Assembly: GCF_000172555.1 (NCBI RefSeq)
Contig: NZ_ABOX02000009.1
Coordinates: 62,001 to 126,000, forward strand
Length of the DNA: 64,000 bases
Origin: Pedosphaera parvula Ellin514
Lineage (GTDB): Bacteria > Verrucomicrobiota > Verrucomicrobiia > Limisphaerales > Pedosphaeraceae
Direction: 5' to 3'
Shown here: one piece after another, positions 42,345 to 53,000 of the stretch
How the letters are laid out: each line of letters starts with the position of its first letter
Position numbering within the stretch: the first letter of the stretch is position 1
Translations under genes and position numbers: made by a program
The notes under the pieces: model-generated
Database searches by the model: none
Seen by the model: only the letters and a program-made list of their open reading frames with translations
Told to the model about the DNA's origin: nothing

Positions 42345-43982
42345 TCACAATTTTGCGGCAGCCGGTTTGAGCTTTGGAAGAAAGGGCCGAATACCTTCAG
42401 GAAGCTGTTCTTCTTTGACATAAGTAACCCTGGAGGGAAGCCATGGACTTCCCGCCTGCGATCCACGATGTCCTTCCCAATATCGAAATTCCCCTTTGAA
42501 ATCCCCGTTGGTTTCCAAGACCGCCGTTTTGATCAAGTCTTCACCGCCGAAGTTATTATACCTGCCCTCAAATGTCCCTGATACCTGTTCCCAGACAACG
42601 TCAGCCCGTTCTTTTCCCAAAGTTGCAGTAATGGAATCCCGCAGGCGTTCCTTCAAAGCCTGTCCCTCTGTGGCAAAGGACATGGTGACCTGGCTCAACG
42701 ATTGCCGGTCCCCAATCCCAAATTCCGCCGGTGCAACATTAGTGACGTAAGTGTGTGCCTGGACCTGCTGTTGATAACTGAGCATGAAATTCTGAAATAA
42801 TGTTTGGACCTCAGCATCTTCATTCTGCGTCAGGCCAAGCGACTCCGTTAATGGCGCCGCGAGTGAACCATCCTCTCCCAGCACATAATCCTGTTCTCGT
42901 CGATATCCGCCTCTGGGACGGGGAATTTGCACCGATTCCGAAAGCGTCAGGCTGCCGGCAATGCTCTTCGGCAGCCGCACGTAATCCGAATCGTCAGACC
43001 ACGAATAAAGGTTCGTCGCCGCTGCAGCGCGCGCAGCCAAAGCCGACGCGCGCTGCTCAGCTATCGCCCCACCAAGTCTCTTCAAATTACTCTCAGCGGC
43101 TTGCAACTTTCTTTGTGTCTCGTCCAAATGGCCCTGACGGTCGCTGAGTTGTTTGTTGATTTGCAAAATCTCCTCCCGGAGTAATGTCTGCTCCCTTCCA
43201 GCCTTGGCTGAAGCGTGCCATTCATAGGTCACAGGCCCGGCAGCCACCAGCGCACAAACCACCACCACTTGCGTTTTGGTAAGTCCCATAAAAGTTCCTA
43301 TAAGCAGGCCGAGGCCGGTCACAGACCCTACGCTTCCTGCGGTTATTGCTCCTTTGGTAATAATGATGGAAAGGCCCGACGGCGCAGTTTGAGCGGCCGC
43401 TTTCAACGCCGCAGCGGTGGTTGCTACCGCCGGAACGGCATAACCGCGACGCCGGAAAAACTGGGTGAGCTTCTCCAGCGCCTTCTCAATGCGCTTGCGT
43501 GCCGCATCATCCCCGGTTCCCAAAGCTTTCCCGATTTCCAGATGGTTTTGCTCTTCGAAATACCGAAGCATCAGTGCTTGTCGCTCCGGTTCCCGCAATT
43601 CCATCAAACCTTCATCCAATACGCTGGTCATCGACGTGAGCAAAGATTCTTCGTCCTTCATAGTCGTTCCAAGTTCGATGGCATTCTGCTCACGACGCTG
43701 TCTCCGATACTCCCCGCGCCACCATTGGCGGGATTCCAGCAAGGTCGTTTTATGCAGCCATCCGGTTAAGGTGTTATCTCCTTGAAGCCTTGCCGCTTTG
43801 CGCGCCAGGGCAATGAAGACGTTTTGCGTGACCTCCTGTGCCGCGGCCGCATCGTTCAACTGCCGGTTTGCCGTGGCGAACACCAGGTCCACGTGTCGCT
43901 CTACGAGTGATCTAAAGGCGGTTTCAGATCCGCGCTTCACATACTCCCGAAGCAAATCCCGATCTGTCATTGGCTCAGCCAT
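42345..43982 (-). CDS. ECF sigma factor with membrane segment, coiled coil and envelope domain
   Basis: This 545-residue protein opens with an ECF sigma factor: region 2 at about residues 15-80 (ETAFRSLVERHVDLVFATANR, then AAAAQEVTQNVFIALARKA) and region 4 at about residues 130-178 (RQALMLRYFEEQNHLEIGKALGT). Two hydrophobic stretches follow (about residues 203-233 and 237-253), then a coiled coil (LLREEILQINKQLSDRQGHL) and a C-terminal domain. With one or two membrane passes the final domain lies either in the periplasm or the cytoplasm; topology is uncertain. The next gene downstream encodes a membrane protein with the same final domain. It is divergent from the ceramidase/cytochrome fusion gene. 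Confidence 0.82.
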   Translation of the reverse strand: MAEPMTDRDLLREYVKRGSETAFRSLVERHVDLVFATANRQLNDAAAAQEVTQNVFIALARKAARLQGDNTLTGWLHKTTLLESRQWWRGEYRRQRREQNAIELGTTMKDEESLLTSMTSVLDEGLMELREPERQALMLRYFEEQNHLEIGKALGTGDDAARKRIEKALEKLTQFFRRRGYAVPAVATTAAALKAAAQTAPSGLSIIITKGAITAGSVGSVTGLGLLIGTFMGLTKTQVVVVCALVAAGPVTYEWHASAKAGREQTLLREEILQINKQLSDRQGHLDETQRKLQAAESNLKRLGGAIAEQRASALAARAAAATNLYSWSDDSDYVRLPKSIAGSLTLSESVQIPRPRGGYRREQDYVLGEDGSLAAPLTESLGLTQNEDAEVQTLFQNFMLSYQQQVQAHTYVTNVAPAEFGIGDRQSLSQVTMSFATEGQALKERLRDSITATLGKERADVVWEQVSGTFEGRYNNFGGEDLIKTAVLETNGDFKGEFRYWEGHRGSQAGSPWLPSRVTYVKEEQLPEGIRPFLPKLKPAAAKL

Positions 43983-44132
43983 CTCTCCTTATTACTGCCG
44001 CAGAACCGGCAAAACCGGAATTTTATTTTGTTCGGACCTGTCGATTACATGAATATGGGTCTGTTCTATGCATCTAAGTTAAGCATAATCATTAGGTATC
44101 ACAGCTTTTTACATAACATTGGCCGATCCAAC

Positions 44133-47100
44133 ATGAAAAAATACCTCCTTTTTGGAATGGTCTTGGCTCGTATTGCAAGCTCCCAACTCGCCCACGCTCA
44201 ATGGACCGATGGCCAGCATCTTGCAGGCATGATTCTCGAGACGAACAGGACCAGTGCTGAGCGAGAGTCATTCATTAACGGTCATCCGTGGGAAGCGGAC
44301 GTGTTGGTCTCAGTCATGACGACGAATCTTCCGAACGACAGCGTGGAAGAGTCCGCGCGCATTCCGTGGATCTGGCGTGTCGCCATCGCTGCCGGGAAGC
44401 GAAACAATGCCATTGAGCTGAAATCCTTGCTTAATGTCGCCTTGCCAAAAGCCAACGAGCCTCTCCGTGACTGGCAGGCCGTGGTCATTGGCGGCGGTAT
44501 CATCAATGGGCTCAGTCTTCAAGGCATCTGGCCGGATGATCGCGTGGCAGAACTGCTCCTTGGTGATAAGGACTTGCAGACCCGCTGGGACCGCACCCTC
44601 GATCTCGCCTCTGCCATGGCCGAGAATGTCCAAGTCAAGAGCGGCACCCGATATGACGCGCTTCGAATCATCGGTGTAGACACATGGGAACGCCGCGGTG
44701 CTCAGCTGGAAAAGTATCTGGCGAAGGATGCCAATGCCGAGCTGCAGCAAGGGGCGGTGAGTGGCCTTGCTGACATGAAATCCAAAAATGTTGGCCCCAC
44801 ACTCGTTAAGAACCTGCAAAACCTCTCGGATCGTAATCGCGCTTTTGCCTTGGATGCTCTGCTGCGTGACGATTCCCGGGTTGCTGTCTTGCTCGATGCC
44901 GTGGATCAAAAGAAGGTCTCCCGCTCGACTCTCGGTGTTGAACGAATCGGCAAGTTGGAAGCAGTTTCGAACAAAAAACTCCGCGCGCGTGCTCAAAAAG
45001 ATTTTGCTCGTACTTTTCCTGTAAATGGCGGCTCCACCTATCATGTCGGTATCGCCAAGGTTGATATTACGCCAAATTATCCTATCCGCCTGAACGGTTA
45101 TCTCGCTCGCAAAGCCGAGTCGACCGGTGTGCTGCATCCCCTCTATGCCAAGGCTCTGGCCATCGGTGCCGATAAAGAAGGGCCCGCCATTCTCATTTCG
45201 GTGGATAACTGTATCGTTCCGAAAAAGGTGCGCGACGAACTCGCCGGGCGACTCGCTAAGAAGGGCATTGCCTCTGAAAAGTTCGCTATGCTGGTTTCTC
45301 ATACCCACACCGCCCCGAAACTCGCCGGTGCTGCCGATAACATTTATGGCTCCGACATTCCCGCTGAAGATCAAGCCCACATCGACCGTTACACGCGCGA
45401 GTTTGTTGATGCCTTGGAGAAGGTTGCCATTACTGCGCTGAAGAATCGTGCTCCTGCCAAATTGGCTTGGGGACAAACCAAGGCAGGCTTCGGCGGAAAT
45501 CGTCGAACCAAGGGCGGGCCAGTGGACCACGATGTTCCGGTTCTCCTCGTGACTCAACCAAATGGAACACTGCGGGGCATCCTGGTCAGTTACGCCTGTC
45601 ATTGCACCACGCTGGATGGAACGGAAACCAGAATCTGCCCTGACTGGGCCGGTTATACTCAACAATACCTTGAAGATGTTTACCCTGGCGTCGTCGCCAT
45701 GACTGGCATCGGCTGCGGGGCAGATCAAAATCCTTTTCCACGCCCGGGAGTGGACATGGCCAAACAGCACGGCAGCGAACTCGCGTCTGCAGTAGACGAA
45801 TTACTCTTGAAGGATCTGACTCCTCTGAATGGTAAACTGGAATGCCGCAGCAAACAAATTGCCCTCCCATTCGACACCTTGCCCACACGTGAGGAATACC
45901 AGAAGCGCGCCGAGGATCAGGATAAATCTCACTATCCCATTATCTACCACGCCAAGAAGCAGCTCGCCCGACTTGATCGCGGCGAAAAGTTGATGACCGA
46001 ACTGCCGTATCTCGTTCAGGAATGGAATTTCGGCAACGACCTCGCCATGGCCTTCCTTCCCGGTGAAGTGGTGGTTGATTATTCCCTGCGTCTCAAAAAG
46101 GAATTTGATGCGTCACATCTCTGGGTGAACGGATATGCCAACTACGTTCCTTGCTACATTCCCTCAAAGCGCATCTGGAGCGAAGGCGGTTACGAGGGTG
46201 GGGGAGCGATGGTCTATTACGACCTGCCAACCCGGTTGTCGGAAAAAACTGAAGACCTCATCGTGAGCGCGGTTCATGACATCGTGCCGAAGCAATTTGT
46301 TTCCAACGAGCAGGTCTCTGAGTTTCCTGCTCCTCTATCTCCGCAGGAAGCCCTCAAGTCCTTCCGCACCAAACCGGGTTTCACAGTCGATCTCGCCGCC
46401 AGCGAACCTCAGATCGTCGACCCCGTTGCCATCGACTTCGGCACCGACGGCAAGCTCTGGGTGGTCGAAATGCACGACTACCCGATGGGCGTAAAGGGCG
46501 ACTATGCACCTGGCGGCCGTGTAAAATTGCTGACCAGCAGCAAGCACGACGGTCATTACGACAAGTCAACCACCTTCATCGAAAATATCCCGTTTCCAAC
46601 CGGCATCATGCAATGGCGCAAAGGTGTGCTCATCTGCACCGCCCCTGATATTTTGTATGCAGAGGACACCGATGGCGATGGCAAAGCTGACGTGGTCAAA
46701 AAGCTTTTCACCGGATTTGCCACACATAACTTTCAGGCCCGCGTGAACGGTCTTCGTTGGGGGCTTGATAATTGGGTCTATGCAGCAGCAGGTCTTTTCG
46801 GTGGGACCATCCGCAGCGAACTTGCTGGAAAAATCTACGAGCTCAGCGGTCGCGATTTTCGTTTCAATCCGGACACCGGCGATTTTGAACCAGTGAGCGG
46901 ACTGAGCCAGCAAAGCCGTGTGCGCGATGATTGGGGCAATTGGTTTGGCTGCGATAACAGCAATCTCGCCTGGAACTGGCCCTTGGAAGAACGCTACATT
47001 CGCCGAAATCCTTTCGTAGCCGCCCCCGAGCCTCGGGTGACCGTTCCTCAATATCCCGACCCGAATGTCCTTTTTCCCGTCAGCCAAACGTTGGAACGCT

Positions 47101-49706
47101 TCAATCATCCCGAATCTGCCAATCGCACTACTTCAGCCTGCGGCATTGGTCTTTATACTGATATTCTGCTCGGCCAGGATTATTACGGGAACTCCTTCAC
47201 CTGCGAACCGGTGCACAACCTCGTTCGCCGCCTGGTGCTCAAAACCGATGGCATTGCTTTCTCCGGCTCCAAGCCTGATGATGAGCAGCAAACGGAATTC
47301 TTTGCGTCGACAGATAGTTGGTCCCGTCCAGTGGAAGTTCGCACCGGCCCTGATGGTGCCTTGTGGATCTCTGACATGTACCGCTTCGTTATTGAACATC
47401 CCAAGTGGATTCCCGCCGAACGCCTCGCCAAGCTCGATGTCCGTGCCGGCGATGACAAAGGCCGCGTTTATCGTGTCTATCCCACAGCCGGAAAGCTGCG
47501 CCCTATTCACGATCTAACCAGCCTTTCCACCGCCAAACTGGTTGCCTTGCTCGATTCTCCTAATGGAACCGAACGTGATCTCATCCACCGTGAGCTGTAT
47601 CAACGTGCCGATAAATCAGCCATCAAGCCTCTGGAACAACTCGCTTCGAAGAGTTCCAATCCTGCCGTGCGCGTACAAGCTCTTTGCGCTTTGGAAGGTT
47701 TGAAGGGCCTGCAACTGGAAACTCTTCAGCAGGCGCTTGCCGATAAGGATTCCAACGTGCGCCGTCAGGCCATGAGACTCAGCGAAAATTTTCTGCGCGG
47801 TACATCAGCCTCGGCTCTCGGTGAATCGCTGTTGAAACTCGCATCAGATTCCGATCCCGGCGTCCGTTTCCAGCTGGCGCTGACCCTGGGCGAGTGGGAC
47901 GACATACGCGCCGGTCAGGCTCTGGGAAATCTCGCCAGATCCAGCTTGTCTAATCATTGGATGCGGGCGGCCGTGCTTAGTTCCGCTGTGAACCAGCCCG
48001 GTGAAATTCTTAAAGGCGTCCTGGCCCTGCCGGCCGACACTGCCAATCGTGGCGAAATGGTGGGGCAGTTGATTGCCACTGCTTCCGGTGCAAAAAATCC
48101 TAAAACATTCGAATCCATCCTTGTTGCCATTGCTCCTGTAAATGGAGAAAATATTCCTCAATGGCAACTGGTTGCCTTGGGCAATCTGCAAGAAGCCCTG
48201 GGCCGCCAAAAGCTCTCGCTCAACTCCTTTGCTGAATCTTCAGATGCTTCCATCCGGGAAGCGGCGAAACGCATCCAGTCAGGCATCGCCTCCGCCGGAG
48301 CCATTGCCGCCAATTCCAAGGCTCCGGTCGCTGATCGTGAAGCATCGGTGCGACTGCTGGCCTGGTCAAACGATGAACGCGACCTGAAGTCGCTTGTCTC
48401 CCTTGCCACTCAAACCACCAATACGCGCCTTCAAAAGGCCGCGAATAAATCATTGCATGTTCAACGCAATCCCAAGGTCCCTGAGATGCTGCTCGCGGGT
48501 TGGCCGCAATACTCCCCATCCGTGCGCGAACATGTGCTCGACATCTTGTTGAGCCGTGATGAAGGCATTGACCAACTTTTCAGCGCCGTGGAGCAGAAAA
48601 CCATTGCGCCGACGGAAATTCCCATTGCCAACCGTCAGCAGTTGCAAAAATCTTCCAACCCAAAAATCCAGCAGCGAGCCGCCGCGCTCCTGCCTTTGCA
48701 TACGAGCGATCGCACCCAGGTGTTGAAAAAGTTTTCAGATGTGGCCCATCTCGCGGGCAATCCCGAGCATGGCGCGCAAATCTTCACCGAAACTTGCGCC
48801 ACCTGTCACCATCTCAAGGGCGTGGGTAATTCTGTCGGGCCCGACCTGGCTGCGCTTAACGACAAATCAATTGAAGACTTCCTGGTCGCCATCCTGGATC
48901 CCAACGCCGCCATTGAACCTCGCTTCATCCAATACAATATTGAAGTGAAGGATGGTCGTTCGCTCTCCGGCGTGATTCAAAACGAAACCGCCACCAGCCT
49001 CACGCTGGTTCAACCTGGCGGCATTCACGAAACTATCCTGCGCTCGGAAATCTCCGAAATGCGCGCCTCGAGTCTTTCACTGATGCCTGAAGGCTTGGAG
49101 GAAGGTAAAAAGCCCCAGGATTTCGCGGATTTAATCGCGTATTTGAAATCTCAACCTTCACAATTCGGCAGCGCCAGCCCGGAAAAGGCCGCGGCGGCGC
49201 GTAAGAGTTTCCTGGCCGATGGCTATGATCTGGCCCGGGTTGTCTCTGCTTCTGAAGCCATGCCTTATCCAGGCTGGCTGGGCACGTTGATGCTTTCCCA
49301 CTGCCGTCAAACGGACGGGAATTCAAAAGTCGAATGGGAAACCAAGCCGGTTGACGATCTCAATCCCCACGGCATGAATACTTTTCGCGTTCCAGTTGCC
49401 ATGGGACTCTTATCCAATCCGTCAGGTAAGTTTTATTTGAAGGTGAATGGACGCTCCGGGGTTGACTTCGACGTCTCCATCAACGATGCCGTTTGGAAAA
49501 ATCCTGCTTCCGAAGTCATCTTGCAATACCATGTCATGGAAAATAATCCAGAAGACAGCAACGGAGTGCTTACCATTAGCGTTCGTGGTGAGTGGTTGAA
49601 GTCTGGCAAACCCATTGTCTTTGAAGTCACCGGTTCGGCCTCGAACAGCCAGCGCTGGTTCGGCATCTATACCATGGAACCGCAATCTCAGGCCAGTCGG
49701 AACTGA
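44133..49706 (+). CDS. Giant fusion: ceramidase-like domain plus PVC-type beta-propeller, HEAT and cytochrome c
   Basis: A 1857-residue exported protein (signal LLFGMVLARIASSQLAHAQ). First comes a HEAT-like segment (nt 44840-45020). A neutral-ceramidase-like domain follows: HVGIAKVDITPNYPIRLNGYL, metal motifs S-H-T-H-T and C-H-C-T-T, and the G-C-G-A-D-Q-N-P loop, where the usual nucleophile motif N-S-G-D-V-S-P-N is altered. Next is a PVC dehydrogenase-like beta-propeller (from nt 46380, AIDFGTDGKLWVVEMHDYPMG), HEAT repeats, and a class I cytochrome c with C-A-T-C-H near nt 48800. A 170-residue unknown domain ends it. A single chain joining a hydrolase and an electron carrier is unusual. Substrate is unknown. 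Confidence 0.85.
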   Translation: MKKYLLFGMVLARIASSQLAHAQWTDGQHLAGMILETNRTSAERESFINGHPWEADVLVSVMTTNLPNDSVEESARIPWIWRVAIAAGKRNNAIELKSLLNVALPKANEPLRDWQAVVIGGGIINGLSLQGIWPDDRVAELLLGDKDLQTRWDRTLDLASAMAENVQVKSGTRYDALRIIGVDTWERRGAQLEKYLAKDANAELQQGAVSGLADMKSKNVGPTLVKNLQNLSDRNRAFALDALLRDDSRVAVLLDAVDQKKVSRSTLGVERIGKLEAVSNKKLRARAQKDFARTFPVNGGSTYHVGIAKVDITPNYPIRLNGYLARKAESTGVLHPLYAKALAIGADKEGPAILISVDNCIVPKKVRDELAGRLAKKGIASEKFAMLVSHTHTAPKLAGAADNIYGSDIPAEDQAHIDRYTREFVDALEKVAITALKNRAPAKLAWGQTKAGFGGNRRTKGGPVDHDVPVLLVTQPNGTLRGILVSYACHCTTLDGTETRICPDWAGYTQQYLEDVYPGVVAMTGIGCGADQNPFPRPGVDMAKQHGSELASAVDELLLKDLTPLNGKLECRSKQIALPFDTLPTREEYQKRAEDQDKSHYPIIYHAKKQLARLDRGEKLMTELPYLVQEWNFGNDLAMAFLPGEVVVDYSLRLKKEFDASHLWVNGYANYVPCYIPSKRIWSEGGYEGGGAMVYYDLPTRLSEKTEDLIVSAVHDIVPKQFVSNEQVSEFPAPLSPQEALKSFRTKPGFTVDLAASEPQIVDPVAIDFGTDGKLWVVEMHDYPMGVKGDYAPGGRVKLLTSSKHDGHYDKSTTFIENIPFPTGIMQWRKGVLICTAPDILYAEDTDGDGKADVVKKLFTGFATHNFQARVNGLRWGLDNWVYAAAGLFGGTIRSELAGKIYELSGRDFRFNPDTGDFEPVSGLSQQSRVRDDWGNWFGCDNSNLAWNWPLEERYIRRNPFVAAPEPRVTVPQYPDPNVLFPVSQTLERFNHPESANRTTSACGIGLYTDILLGQDYYGNSFTCEPVHNLVRRLVLKTDGIAFSGSKPDDEQQTEFFASTDSWSRPVEVRTGPDGALWISDMYRFVIEHPKWIPAERLAKLDVRAGDDKGRVYRVYPTAGKLRPIHDLTSLSTAKLVALLDSPNGTERDLIHRELYQRADKSAIKPLEQLASKSSNPAVRVQALCALEGLKGLQLETLQQALADKDSNVRRQAMRLSENFLRGTSASALGESLLKLASDSDPGVRFQLALTLGEWDDIRAGQALGNLARSSLSNHWMRAAVLSSAVNQPGEILKGVLALPADTANRGEMVGQLIATASGAKNPKTFESILVAIAPVNGENIPQWQLVALGNLQEALGRQKLSLNSFAESSDASIREAAKRIQSGIASAGAIAANSKAPVADREASVRLLAWSNDERDLKSLVSLATQTTNTRLQKAANKSLHVQRNPKVPEMLLAGWPQYSPSVREHVLDILLSRDEGIDQLFSAVEQKTIAPTEIPIANRQQLQKSSNPKIQQRAAALLPLHTSDRTQVLKKFSDVAHLAGNPEHGAQIFTETCATCHHLKGVGNSVGPDLAALNDKSIEDFLVAILDPNAAIEPRFIQYNIEVKDGRSLSGVIQNETATSLTLVQPGGIHETILRSEISEMRASSLSLMPEGLEEGKKPQDFADLIAYLKSQPSQFGSASPEKAAAARKSFLADGYDLARVVSASEAMPYPGWLGTLMLSHCRQTDGNSKVEWETKPVDDLNPHGMNTFRVPVAMGLLSNPSGKFYLKVNGRSGVDFDVSINDAVWKNPASEVILQYHVMENNPEDSNGVLTISVRGEWLKSGKPIVFEVTGSASNSQRWFGIYTMEPQSQASRN

Positions 49707-50058
49707 ACGGACGAACCCACAAACGATTCATCAGGTGATCTTCAAATGAAACTGCTTTCACCCCGTACGCGATCGCTTTAGCCGATCCTCCTTTTTTCCT
49801 TTGGATTTGAATTAGTCTGCCAAGGTGGTGTTTGGTTTCGCCCTGCATGAATAAATATTCGCATTGACGACTTAGTGCACCAAGGATTACAGAATGAACA
49901 ATCCCGGAATTACTGGATGAAACATGAACTAACTCGGCCGAGAGAAAGGGAATCTCTTTCATGGAAATGTTTGTGAAAGTTCACAAAAAAGTAACATAGC
50001 GGAAGCTGCGTGTGTTGTATGGTTCAGTTTGTCGGCTAACTAAAATTCAATTTTAAAT
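49707..50058 (+). promoter_or_regulatory. Upstream region of the LamG protein gene with inverted repeat
   Basis: A perfect inverted repeat TTGTGAA-AG-TTCACAA lies at 49971-49986, 72 bases before ATG 50059, which fits an operator for a dimeric repressor or activator. No clear promoter boxes are seen nearby. The rest of the 352-bp region contains no convincing gene; minus-strand frames there lack ribosome sites and shadow the end of the giant gene. Confidence 0.5.
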
Positions 50059-53000
50059 ATGTTCAGAAAGCTTGTTCCCTTCGTTGCATGTGGTGCAGTC
50101 CTGGCAGGATTGATTTCTCCCTCTACTTCGCGCGCCGCAAATATCCAGGGTGTTACCATCAATTCTGTTTCCTCCGAGTACCTCTCCGGAGTTGAGCAGC
50201 GCCGCGCCACCAACATGCTCAACAACACCGGATTGTATGGTGACATACTCACCACCGTTCCGGGAGGAGCCATGTGGGTGAGTTTCACCAACACCGCAGC
50301 GGCATTGACTAACGAGTACGTGACGTTTGATTTGGGCGCGGTCCATCCGATCGACCAGATGAAGGTCTGGCCATATAACGAGGGGGCCAATCTGACTACT
50401 CCCAAGCAGGGCCTGCGCTCGGCAGACATTTTGACTTCCTTCGATGGCGTCAATTATACCACCAACTTCCCCAATTACGCCTTTAATCTCGCTCCGGGCA
50501 CGTTTGTCAGCACGGTGCAATCCATTCCTTTCAATGGACTACAGGCCCGTTACGTGCGCTTGAATGTGCACACCAACTGGGGAAATACATTCAGAGTTGG
50601 TATTGGCAAAGTGCGGTTTGTGGACACCAATGTGCCGCCAACCCTCAATTCTGCGAGCTACAGCTTCGCTGGTAACCGCGTTACGGTTCGTTTCTCTGAA
50701 TCCGTTCTCCCTTCCACGGCGACTAACATTGCCAATTATTCCATTCAGAGTGGTGCGACAACCGCCACCATCCAGAGTGCCACGATGGATATTTATAACG
50801 ATGGGGTTGTGCTTCAAACTTCTCCGCTCAACACCAACCTGAGCTACACTTTAACTGCTTCGAATGTCCGTGATGCCGCGAATACGATCAGTATCGTGAA
50901 TAACTCGCAAGTGACGCTCGGCGCGGAATTGATCGCCTGGCTCAAGGCCGATGTTGGCGTGCTTACCGATGGCGGTGGCAATGTCACTCAATGGAACGAC
51001 CAATCCGGATTGGGAAATAATGCCTTGGTGGCCACCAATGGAGCGGCACCATTCCTTTCGACTGGAGTAGTCAATGGCAATCCGGCTGTTCATTTTGATG
51101 GTATCAGTCAGGTGCTTGAAATATCAAATAATCCGTCGCTCTATAGTGATCGTGATTTTACCATTTATCTTTTGCTGAGCGTCGACAGCCTGGGAGTGGT
51201 TCACGGCCCCATCAGTAAGGCTCAGACCAACATACCTGCCTCTTTCGATTTCCAAATTGCCAAAACGTCAGGCAGGTTGAATTTCGTGCGGGGAAATGGC
51301 AGTGGTTACAATTCATTCTCTCCCACAGCAGGAGCTCTTTCCGCCGGCCAGTATTACCTCCTTTCCATTGTGATGCGCGGAACGAATGCCTTGATGTACC
51401 AGAACGGAAACTTTTTTGCCAATGCCGCCTATACCGCAGGATTCGGTGATGCCGGAAGTGCTGTGCGCATTGGGATGCGTCAGGACTTGGGGACGAAATT
51501 CCAAGGCAATCTGGCCGAAGTCATGCTGTTCCGTGGTGCAGTATCGGATAGTGAGAAAACTGCAATTGATAATTATCTAGGTAGTAAATACGGTATTTCC
51601 ATCATCCCTCTGGCCATCACTCAGCAACCTTCAAATGTAACTCAGCAGGAAGGGAAGACTGCCAGCTTTTGGGTGGATGCCATAGCTGGTTCGCCCACCA
51701 TCCTTTATCAGTGGCAGAAGAACGGTCTGAATATTTCCGGGGCGACTAACGCATCCTATACCACTCCGATTTTGGTCCAGTCCGATAGTGGTGCTACTTT
51801 TCGGGCCATTGTATCAACTCCCCTGGGCATCAGCACCAACAGTTCCACGGTCACTCTCACAGTGACCGCCGATACCCAGGCTCCAACCATATTCTCAGCG
51901 ACACGTCAAAGTGGAAGCAGCAATACCATCATGGTGGTGTATTCCGAAGATGTAGCTCCGCTGGCCGCTACTAATGCGGCGAATTACACGCTCGACAATG
52001 GAGTTACTGTCTCCTCGGTGGCTGTCGGCAGTGCCGCCAATCAGGTGATTCTAAACACTTCAGCACTGGATAATTCCACGATCTATACCCTCGGCGTGCA
52101 AAACGTGAAAGACTTGTTCAATCAAACCATCAGCCCAGCCTCCACATTGGTCATGCCAGCCAACATGGCCTTGTGGCTCAGAGCGGATTCAGGTGTGGTA
52201 AGTGATTCCTCCGGAAACGTAACCGAATGGAATGACCAGTCTCCTAATCGCAATAATGCGACCCAGTACCTGGGGGCCAACTATTATCCCGTGCTGGTGC
52301 CGGGTGCGATGAATGGTCAGCCAGTGGTTCGCTTCGGCGTGGGGGCGACGAACTTCATGCAGGTTGCCTCCTCTTCTTCCGTTGCCATCACCAGTGACAT
52401 GACTATTTACGCTGTGGTGAATATCCCCGATTTGTCGGTGCCATGCGAAATCATTGGAAAGACGGCGGTGCAGTATCCTGCTCCGTATGATTACTATGTC
52501 CAAACCACGACGCTCACCCGTTTTTATCGCGGCAATGGCACCTCAGGCTATGCGCTCGTGAATGGTACTCCTCCTTCACTTGGCGTGCCTCACGTGCTGG
52601 CCGTGCGAATGGCTGGAAGCAGTGTGACTCATTATGTGGATGGCGTTTCCGCCGGAACCGGGACCATTGTCACCAATATTGCTGATACCGGCGCACCGCT
52701 CAGGATCGGCGGTCGCAGTGATCTCGCTCAAACGATGCATGGCGACATGTCTGAAATCCTCCTCTTCAGATCGGGGCTTTCCGCCACGGAGCGCAGGGCT
52801 GTGGATAGTTATCTCAGCTTGAAATACTTCCCGTTCATTTTCACACAGCAGCCGCAGAGTGTGAGCAAGCTTGAAGGTGAAACCGCCACTTTCACCGTGG
52901 GTGCCAGTCAGGGGGCAGCCAGCCTGTCGTATCAATGGCAGAGAAATTCGGTGAATATTCCTGGTGCAACCAACTTTTCCTATACCACTCCTTTGCTGGT

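Noticed and set aside
44310-45770. Long antisense frame of 486 codons inside the giant fusion gene
   Set aside because: It is the shadow of a high-GC coding gene on the opposite strand; no domain or ribosome site supports it.
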